NCBI GenBank assembly: GCA_012800155.1 | Contig: JAAZJX010000008.1 | Span: forward strand, 1 to 6,552 | DNA from: Candidatus Magasanikiibacteriota bacterium | Lineage (GTDB): Bacteria > Patescibacteriota > Patescibacteriia > Magasanikbacterales > UBA922 | DNA: 6,552 nt | Direction: 5' to 3' | Shown: positions 1-5,009 of the stretch, one piece after another | Numbering within the stretch: position 1 is the first letter of the stretch | Layout: each line of letters starts with the position of its first letter | Translations under genes and position numbers: made by a program | Notes under the pieces: model-generated | The model's input: only the letters and a program-made list of their open reading frames with translations | Databases searched by the model: none | Told to the model about the DNA's origin: nothing

Positions 1-48
1 CATTAATTTGTGGGTGAAATGTGGGTTAGTTGTTGATAGTTTTTAGAG

Positions 49-77
49 TAGACAAAATTTGCTTATTTATCTATAAT
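49..77 (+). promoter_or_regulatory. Sigma70-type promoter of the GT4 gene
   Basis: A -35 box TAGACA (49-54, five of six consensus bases) is followed after exactly 17 bases by a perfect -10 box TATAAT (72-77). A start point seven bases further on falls at A84, which leaves only about three bases before the ATG at 87. There is no Shine-Dalgarno in that space, so the transcript is predicted to be leaderless. The match and spacing are seen directly; the start point and leaderless translation are inferred. Confidence 0.75.
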
Positions 78-86
78 TAACTCATT

Positions 87-1172
87 ATGAAAATAGTTTT
101 TATTAACAATTTATATAAACCTTATGCGCGTGGTGGTGCTGAAAAAGTAGTTGAACAAAGAGCTTTGAAAGCTTTAGAACAAAATAATGAAGTGACAATT
201 ATTACTTTAGCTAAGAATAAATCTGAGCATAATCAGGTTTTTTGGGATGGAAAAATAAAAATAATTAGAATTTATCCTCAAAATATTTTTTCTTATTTTG
301 ATTTAAGTAAACATAATTATTTTATTAAATTAATTTGGCATTTTATAGATATTTTTGGTTGTATGTCAGAATTAAAACAAATTCTATTGTTTGAAAAACC
401 AAATATAGTAGAAACTCATAATCTTATCGGTCTTGGAGTTTATAAAGTTCATAAAATTTTGAAGTTCATAAAGTCTGATGTAAAGTGGAATCACTATTTA
501 CATGATGTGCAGTTAGTAGAACCATCTGGAGTATTAGCATGGGATCATCAGAAAGATAGTTTTGCGCAAAAAATTTATTCTAAAATTATGAAACAAAAGT
601 TTAGAGCGGTAGATGAAGTTAGTTCACCATCTAAATTTTTAAAAGAATTTTATAAAAAGAGAGGTTTTTTTCAGAATTCAGAGTTTAGAGTTCAGAATTT
701 ACAAAGTGTGTTTGAGAAAAAACAAGAAAAAAGTAATTTAAAATTAGAAAGCACGAATCAAGAACTTAAATTTCTTTTTGTAGGAAGTTTGACAGAGCAC
801 AAGGGGATTAGAGTTTTGATGAAAGCTTGGGATTTTTTTGACAATAAACAAGGATATTGGCTCAACATCGTTGGTGATGGAAATTTATATGCAGAAGTAG
901 ATGAATGGAGTAAGAACAAAAAAAATGTTCAAATGTTTGGAAGACTTGAAAGTAAACAATTAGAAAATATATATAATCATTCTGATATTTTAATTATACC
1001 TTCAATTTGTTTGGAAAATTATCCTACAGTTATTTTGGAAGCGCAAAAATATGGTTTGCAAATTATTGCTTCAGATACTGGAGGAATAAGAGAATTAGTT
1101 GTTGAAGAAAATTTATTTGAACCAGAAAATGTAGAAGAACTAGTAAAAAAGATAAAAGAAAAATCCCGTTAA
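87..1172 (+). CDS. GT4-family (GT-B fold) glycosyltransferase
   Basis: This 361-residue protein looks like a retaining, nucleotide-sugar-dependent glycosyltransferase of family GT4, acting in the cytoplasm or at the inner membrane face on a glycan or lipid acceptor. The N-terminal domain opens with a beta strand and the glycine-rich acceptor loop GGAE (16-19), then HNLIGLG (111-117) and HD...PSG (139-148). The C-terminal donor domain has FVGSLTEHKG (231-240), GDG (263-265) and the EX7E signature as E310 and E318 in ENYPTVILE, followed by SDTGGIRE (329-336), where the nucleotide sugar binds. The ATG is chosen because the typical GT4 start MKIVFINN follows it and a promoter lies just upstream. 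The protein stops about 25 residues sooner after the donor site than most GT4 enzymes, and the stop is inside a terminator hairpin. The linker between the domains (195-206) is encoded by a heptanucleotide repeat. It is transcribed alone, convergent with the next gene. Donor and acceptor are unknown. Confidence 0.9.
   Translation: MKIVFINNLYKPYARGGAEKVVEQRALKALEQNNEVTIITLAKNKSEHNQVFWDGKIKIIRIYPQNIFSYFDLSKHNYFIKLIWHFIDIFGCMSELKQILLFEKPNIVETHNLIGLGVYKVHKILKFIKSDVKWNHYLHDVQLVEPSGVLAWDHQKDSFAQKIYSKIMKQKFRAVDEVSSPSKFLKEFYKKRGFFQNSEFRVQNLQSVFEKKQEKSNLKLESTNQELKFLFVGSLTEHKGIRVLMKAWDFFDNKQGYWLNIVGDGNLYAEVDEWSKNKKNVQMFGRLESKQLENIYNHSDILIIPSICLENYPTVILEAQKYGLQIIASDTGGIRELVVEENLFEPENVEELVKKIKEKSR
670..697 (+). 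repeat. Heptanucleotide tandem repeat (4 units) inside the GT4 gene
   Basis: Four consecutive seven-base units follow the pattern TTYAGAR: TTCAGAA, TTCAGAG, TTTAGAG, TTCAGAA. A decayed fifth unit, TTTACAA, may follow at 698-704. Seven is not a multiple of three, so successive units are read in different frames; the block encodes residues 195-206 (FQNSEFRVQNLQ) in the linker between the two GT-B domains, where inserted residues are likely to be tolerated. Gain or loss of one unit would shift the frame. Confidence 0.7.
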
Positions 1173-1182
1173 AGCGGGATTT
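1161..1182. terminator. Bidirectional hairpin terminator overlapping the GT4 stop codon
   Basis: AAATCCCG (1161-1168) and CGGGATTT (1175-1182) form a perfect 8-bp stem, extendable by a T-G pair to a four-base loop TAAA. The TAA stop codon of the GT4 gene (1170-1172) lies in the loop. On the + strand the following tract is only moderately T-rich (ATATTTAT). On the - strand the hairpin is followed by a long T-rich run (complement of 1145-1160), so it is an even better terminator for transcripts of the convergent gene that ends at 1422, giving that message a 3' tail of about 240 bases. Confidence 0.75.
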
Positions 1183-1421
1183 ATATTTATAAAATTTACT
1201 TCACAAACTTAAATTTTAATTTTTTCATTTATAATAATATTTTCTAGAAATATTTTTTGATTATGTTTAAAGAGTGTTGACAACTTTATTTTTAATAGAA
1301 TCAAAGTAATTATATATTACTATTTATTTTAAAATTTCTAAATGCTTAGTTACATCAATTATTTCAACAATCTTGTTTTATAATGTTTGTTTTTTGAATT
1401 TAATATTTGCTAAAATTATTT

Positions 1422-3557
1422 TTATTTCGTATATTCAAACACCCAAACTCTTCCGCCTTCCAATTCCCACCAATGATCAGCTTCTTTTTTTGCTTCATCG
1501 CGAATAGTGGCAGCTGGTGCCCAATAATCAGTATGAACAAAATAAGCTTTATTTACATTAGCAAAATTCATTGCTTCAAGCATCCATTTTTTGAGTGGTT
1601 TTTCATAAACCATTTTACGAAAATATTGATAAAGTGGTCCACCAGTTGGAATAGAATAAAAATATTGTTCACCAACAGCAGTATTTAAATATTTAACAAA
1701 ACCAAATTCTTGTAAAGCAGTTACTGAAATTAATTGATTGCTTAAAACAATATAATTTTTTTTATGATTATTTAATTTATCTATAAAATGAACAGCTGTA
1801 ATATCAGCTTGGCGTACATTATAACCAGTATGAAGAGAAACATTATCACGAGTTGGATAAGTAAAATAAAAAGAAATTGAAATTAAAATAGCTAAAAGTA
1901 AAGTAATAGGGAGGCGCCAGGTTTTTCTTTTTCTAATTAAATCAAAAATTTGTTGCCAAAAAATAATAAAAAAAGGCAAAGAGAAAATTAGAGTCAAATC
2001 TAATAATCTTTTACCATAAGCAGTTTGTTCATAAGAAATGACATCAACAAATTTTATTGTGGTGCTAATAAAAAAAGCGGAAATAAATAAACTGATGATA
2101 GTAATAAAATAAAAAGTGAAAGTTGATTTTTTCCATTTACGCCAAGCAAAATAAATACCAATAATAATCATTATTATTGCTAAAGGTTTGATACAATCAC
2201 GATAATAGTATAATATTTTTTGCCACCATTCACCGCGTTCAATCAGAATCCAGTGGGGATGGGCAAAAATAGAAAAAAAAGAAGAAATATTTTCTAAAGG
2301 ATTTTTTAAGAATAATTTTTCTCCAGCGCGAAGAGAATTTAAAAAGAAAGCCAGTGGAGTAATAAGTATTAAAAATAAAGAATAAAGACTGAGTAAAATT
2401 AGGTTATTTTTTTTAATAATTTTAATAATACTGTGCATTAAATAAATAATAAAAATAGGTAAACCAAGTAAAGGATGAATAACACAGGTTGTTAGCGCAA
2501 TTAAAAATCCGAAAATAAGTGTTTCTTTAGTTTGATGATTTTCTTCGTAAAAGATCCAAAAAGTTAAAATTAAAGAAAATAATAAGGCTAAATTATTTGG
2601 CGTGCTTATAGTAAAAGCTGGAAACATTATAAAAGGAATCATTATTATAGATGGTAGAAGATTTTTTTCTGTATTATCTTTTTTACTGAAAGGAAAATAA
2701 ATAGACAAAACAAGAATAATTCCAGAGAATAAAGGTACTAAAGATTTATCTAAACTATGAATTGATAAATTTGTCAAAAAATGTCCAGCAACGACAAGTA
2801 TGTATTGTCCAATGTAATAAGGATTTTTGGGAACAATTAAACCATTAAGAGAAATATATTTTTCAGTAGCTTGATGAATGAAAGGATCAAAACCAAAACC
2901 AAGTTTAAAAACAATTAAACTAACAGTAAAAATTAAAGTAAAATGAAAAATAATTAAAAATAAATTACCAGCATTTTTTTTGGCTTTTTGAGAAATGTAT
3001 AAAAGTAAAAAAGTAGTGAAAAAAAATAAAATAAAAAATTTAGGACCAAAAATAGTCCAGGGAGAAATAAGAGTATCAGTATAACGGCGATTTAATAATA
3101 GGGAAAATAAGACAAGATCTAGAGCGAAAACAATTATTCCTAACATTTTAGTACTTAAATATGATTTTACTTGTTCATATAATTTAGGATCAATAATATT
3201 TTCAACTCCAGCGAAAGGATCTTCGGCGTGAGTCTTTTGTAAAGAAATTAAGATTGGAATGAGAATAAGTGTAAAAGAAATAGTTGATTTATCAATTTTA
3301 TAAAACCAATAAATTATTGATTGAATCAATATAAAAAGACTAATTATTCCAATAATACCAAAAAATCTTTTCCAAAAATTTTTTTCTTTTGGTAAAATAA
3401 TTTGACCAAAATAAAAACCAAAAAAAATTAAGTAAAAAAATAAAAAAATACAATTCCAAAAAGTATTGGAAATATAAAAAAGAGATCCTAAATTGAGTAT
3501 TGTAATAAATATCCCAAAAATGGTATACTTCTCAGTGAACAAAAGAATATTTTTCAT
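1422..3557 (-). CDS. Large polytopic membrane protein, GT-C-like, family not recognised
   Basis: This 711-residue protein has about 17 hydrophobic segments between residues 10 and 566 and a polar C-terminal domain (about 580-711) that should lie outside the membrane. I do not recognise a named family. The layout resembles GT-C glycosyltransferases, which use polyprenyl-phosphate sugars at the outer face: an early acidic loop after several segments holds D224 and H228 in GFGFDPFIH, followed by SLNGLIVP, then STPNN (318-322) and TTCVIHP (356-362). The same landmarks recur in the gene at 5010, which supports homology and a functional role for D224. Another loop, about 108-135, is rich in acidic residues and prolines. 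The ATG at 3557 sits about eight bases after a -10 box, so the message is probably leaderless. It is divergent from the phosphatidyltransferase at 3582, 24 bases away. Surface polysaccharide polymerase or oligosaccharyltransferase-like roles are possible alternatives. The gene is certain; glycosyltransferase function is an inference. Confidence 0.8.
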   Translation of the reverse strand: MKNILLFTEKYTIFGIFITILNLGSLFYISNTFWNCIFLFFYLIFFGFYFGQIILPKEKNFWKRFFGIIGIISLFILIQSIIYWFYKIDKSTISFTLILIPILISLQKTHAEDPFAGVENIIDPKLYEQVKSYLSTKMLGIIVFALDLVLFSLLLNRRYTDTLISPWTIFGPKFFILFFFTTFLLLYISQKAKKNAGNLFLIIFHFTLIFTVSLIVFKLGFGFDPFIHQATEKYISLNGLIVPKNPYYIGQYILVVAGHFLTNLSIHSLDKSLVPLFSGIILVLSIYFPFSKKDNTEKNLLPSIIMIPFIMFPAFTISTPNNLALLFSLILTFWIFYEENHQTKETLIFGFLIALTTCVIHPLLGLPIFIIYLMHSIIKIIKKNNLILLSLYSLFLILITPLAFFLNSLRAGEKLFLKNPLENISSFFSIFAHPHWILIERGEWWQKILYYYRDCIKPLAIIMIIIGIYFAWRKWKKSTFTFYFITIISLFISAFFISTTIKFVDVISYEQTAYGKRLLDLTLIFSLPFFIIFWQQIFDLIRKRKTWRLPITLLLAILISISFYFTYPTRDNVSLHTGYNVRQADITAVHFIDKLNNHKKNYIVLSNQLISVTALQEFGFVKYLNTAVGEQYFYSIPTGGPLYQYFRKMVYEKPLKKWMLEAMNFANVNKAYFVHTDYWAPAATIRDEAKKEADHWWELEGGRVWVFEYTK
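3500..3529 (+). promoter_or_regulatory. Candidate promoter for the PgsA-like gene, inside the divergent gene
   Basis: TTGTAA (3500-3505, four of six) is followed after 18 bases by TATACT (3524-3529, five of six), preceded by TGG, which makes an extended -10. The start point would be near 3536, giving a 5' leader of about 46 bases for the gene at 3582. The whole element lies within the first codons of the divergent membrane protein gene. It is a reasonable match in AT-rich DNA, so confidence is moderate. Confidence 0.45.
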
Positions 3558-3565
3558 ATTCCTTT

Positions 3566-3595
3566 ATTTTAGCACAAAAATATGAGTAGAATCAA
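3566..3595 (-). promoter_or_regulatory. Promoter of the 711-residue membrane protein gene
   Basis: Read on the - strand, TTGATT (3595-3590, four of six) is followed after 18 bases by TAAAAT (3571-3566, five of six) with TGC directly before it, an extended -10. A start point seven bases on falls near 3559, one or two bases before the ATG at 3557, so a leaderless message is predicted. The -35 box lies inside codons 3-5 of the divergent phosphatidyltransferase gene. An AAAGGAA stretch sits against the ATG but is too close to act as a Shine-Dalgarno and would mostly be untranscribed. Confidence 0.6.
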
Positions 3596-4208
3596 ATATT
3601 TTATAAAGAAACATCCAGAGTTGTTTGAATATCTTCCTTCTGAAAATATTCATCCTCACGATCATCTTATAAATAGATGTTTTTTGAAATTTTTTCCAGC
3701 TAAATATTTTACCCCTAATCGCATTACTTTGTTTCGTGTTTTAATGACTCCAGTAGTATTTTTTTTAATATTACATGCTCAATATAAAGTTGGAGCAGTG
3801 TTTTTTTTGTTAGTGGCTTTTACTGATGTTATAGATGGATCAATGGCTCGAACACGAAATCAAATTACACGTTTTGGAATGTTGTTTGATCCTTTGGCTG
3901 ATAAATTGTTAATTGGCAGTATGGTTTTATTATTGGTTTTTCGTTATTTTGATTTTTGGTTAGGAATAGCTATTTTGGGAATTGAAATTGTTTTTATTGC
4001 TGCAGCAGGAGTAGCAAAAGTAAAGTTTAAAACAATTAAAATGGCTAATCTTTGGGGTAAGATAAAAATGATTTTGCAAGTATTGGCAGTTTTTGTTACT
4101 TTGTTAGCATTATTATTAGATTTTCCAGTTTTATTAAGTGTAGCAGCTTGGATATTTGGTTTGGCAATAGGTTTTGCAATTTTAAGTTTATTTACACATG
4201 GAATTTGA
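3582..4208 (+). CDS. CDP-alcohol phosphatidyltransferase, PgsA-like
   Basis: This 208-residue integral membrane enzyme should move a phosphatidyl group from a CDP-lipid to an alcohol acceptor, as in phospholipid head-group synthesis. The full signature D-x2-DG-x2-AR-x8-G-x3-D-x3-D is present: D82, D85, G86, A89, R90, G99, D103, D107. These aspartates bind the two metal ions and supply the catalytic base. Upstream is the conserved TPNRITLFR (44-52), and the GKIKMILQ stretch (159-166) is typical of PgsA-type enzymes. About six membrane segments lie between 44 and 206, preceded by a polar, histidine-containing N-terminus of about 40 residues. Phosphatidylglycerophosphate synthase is the closest guess, but acceptor identity is not readable, so no gene symbol is given. 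There is no Shine-Dalgarno before the ATG; no other in-frame start is near. TGA is the stop, just before a hairpin terminator. It is a single-gene unit, divergent from the gene to its left and convergent with a second member of the same superfamily. Confidence 0.92.
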   Translation: MSRIKYFIKKHPELFEYLPSENIHPHDHLINRCFLKFFPAKYFTPNRITLFRVLMTPVVFFLILHAQYKVGAVFFLLVAFTDVIDGSMARTRNQITRFGMLFDPLADKLLIGSMVLLLVFRYFDFWLGIAILGIEIVFIAAAGVAKVKFKTIKMANLWGKIKMILQVLAVFVTLLALLLDFPVLLSVAAWIFGLAIGFAILSLFTHGI

Positions 4209-4223
4209 TCTTTAAAAATAAAT

Positions 4224-4257
4224 AAGCCCACAATGTTTCCTCCAGACATGTGGGCTT
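4224..4257. terminator. Strong bidirectional hairpin between convergent phosphatidyltransferase genes
   Basis: AAGCCCACA (4224-4232) pairs perfectly with TGTGGGCTT (4249-4257); past a bulged A at 4233 three further pairs form (TGT 4234-4236 with ACA 4246-4248), leaving a nine-base loop TTCCTCCAG. The tract after it on the + strand (TTTCTCGTCTT from 4256) is a modest T-run; on the - strand the following ATTTATTTTT is better. It lies 16 bases after the stop of the + gene and 35 bases beyond the stop of the - gene, so it can serve both. The loop contains CCTCC, that is GGAGG on the other strand. Confidence 0.85.
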
Positions 4258-4292
4258 TCTCGTCTTAAGCTAATTGATCATCAATAGTTTAA

Positions 4293-4943
4293 TTACCGTC
4301 GATGATACTTATTGATAAGACTTTTGACTGCGAAAGGTATGGCTATTATCAAAGATAAACACCATACCCAGTAGATCCAGTATTGTCCCTCCTTTTGTCT
4401 CATAGCCAAAATGAGAGCGCTAAGACCTACTACCTCAAAAACCATTTTGATTTTACCAGATTGATCAGCTGCTAATTTTATATGATGTTTTTTATTTTCA
4501 CGATTCATCATATAATCTTGGACACGGATTATTCCAAGCCAAGTTTCAATGATTACGAGAATACTCATTGCGCCAATTCCTATAAAAAAGAGTTTATTTG
4601 GAACTGAGGCAAAGTTTCCTCCCCAAGGAATTAGCAGAATTTCACTAATCCAAGTGATTTTATCAATCATTGGATCAAGAAATTCTCCCAGATTTTTATT
4701 ATCTTTGTAGCCACGAAGGAGACGCTCTCTTGCTATTGAACCATCAATAGAGTCTCCCCACCATGACAATAGATGAATAAAAAAAGCTGGAAGATAAAGA
4801 CCAAAACTGGCTAAAATCACTACTGGTAATACTAGAATACCTCTGCCAACCGTTACTTGGTTAGCAGTTACCCCGAATTTCATTAATAACGGAGTAATAC
4901 CAAGAAAACGATGCAAATTATCTTGCGGTTTTCTTTTAACCAT
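4293..4943 (-). CDS. CDP-alcohol phosphatidyltransferase with an expanded signature motif
   Basis: This 216-residue membrane enzyme belongs to the same superfamily as its convergent neighbour. Counting from the ATG, NQVTVGR (28-34) matches the N-x-(I/V)-T-x2-R stretch of the nucleotide site, and the catalytic block has D64, D67, G68, A71, R72, then G86, D90 and D94. All key residues are kept, but 13 residues separate AR from the next glycine, where the usual number is eight; the extra part is charged (RLLRGYKDNKN). GKIKM follows at 163-167, and about six membrane segments are visible. Acceptor (glycerol phosphate, inositol phosphate or other) is unknown. I chose the ATG at 4943 over an in-frame TTG at 4961 because GGAG (4957-4954) precedes the ATG by 10 bases and the TTG has no ribosome site. 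Sampled 60-base lines of this gene are about 25-42 percent GC, mostly 35-42, against roughly 18-28 in the neighbours, which hints at transfer or different selection. Confidence 0.88.
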   Translation of the reverse strand: MVKRKPQDNLHRFLGITPLLMKFGVTANQVTVGRGILVLPVVILASFGLYLPAFFIHLLSWWGDSIDGSIARERLLRGYKDNKNLGEFLDPMIDKITWISEILLIPWGGNFASVPNKLFFIGIGAMSILVIIETWLGIIRVQDYMMNRENKKHHIKLAADQSGKIKMVFEVVGLSALILAMRQKEGQYWIYWVWCLSLIIAIPFAVKSLINKYHRR

Positions 4944-4953
4944 TTTTCCCGTA

Positions 4954-4957
4954 CTCC
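4954..4957 (-). promoter_or_regulatory. Shine-Dalgarno GGAG that decides the start at 4943
   Basis: GGAG on the - strand lies ten bases before the ATG at 4943. It overlaps the codons that would follow the alternative TTG start at 4961, which argues for the shorter protein. It is the only clear Shine-Dalgarno in front of any gene in this window. Confidence 0.55.
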
Positions 4958-4972
4958 ACAAAAGATATTATT

Positions 4973-5001
4973 ATTTAAGCGATTATTCAAAGAAAAGTCA
5001 A
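4973..5001 (-). promoter_or_regulatory. Candidate promoter of the expanded-motif phosphatidyltransferase
   Basis: On the - strand TTGACT (5001-4996, five of six) is followed after 17 bases by TTAAAT (4978-4973, four of six). An AATAAT hexamer overlaps slightly downstream. The start point near 4966 would give a leader of about 23 bases holding the GGAG site, and would leave almost nothing before the TTG at 4961, again favouring the ATG at 4943. Confidence 0.45.
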
Positions 5002-5009
5002 ATTTATTT

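Noticed and set aside
1..3. CAT at the left edge as a - strand ATG of a divergent gene
   Set aside because: Only one codon is inside the window and no ribosome site precedes it on the - strand, so it cannot be supported.
1277..1282. Consensus -35 box TTGACA in the convergent gap, possible small RNA promoter
   Set aside because: No -10-like hexamer occurs 15-19 bases downstream and no terminator hairpin follows on the + strand.
1305..1321. Inverted repeat AGTAAT/ATTACT
   Set aside because: A six-base, all but GC-free stem in very AT-rich DNA; expected by chance and too weak for a terminator.
1325..1415. Peptide-like frame on the - strand (ending HLEILK before a TAA) that could be a gene remnant
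   Set aside because: It is short, interrupted by a TAA, lacks a start with a ribosome site, and lysine/isoleucine-rich translations are expected from such AT-rich DNA.
1407..1688. Open frame of 93 codons on the + strand
   Set aside because: It lies almost wholly antisense to the C-terminal domain of the 711-residue membrane protein, has no ribosome site and its translation is rich in F, S, I and H without domain features; it is a shadow frame.
4206..4208. Possible recoding of TGA as glycine or tryptophan, as in some CPR lineages
   Set aside because: Reading through this TGA would carry translation into the terminator hairpin, and no gene here has an in-frame TGA.
3944..4249. Open frame of 101 codons on the - strand
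   Set aside because: It is antisense to the PgsA-like gene and starts within the terminator hairpin; the low-complexity K/A/N translation is a typical shadow of a hydrophobic gene.
4944..4961. TTG start adding six residues to the second phosphatidyltransferase
   Set aside because: The TTG has no Shine-Dalgarno and lies about five bases from the predicted transcript start, while the ATG at 4943 follows a GGAG at normal distance.
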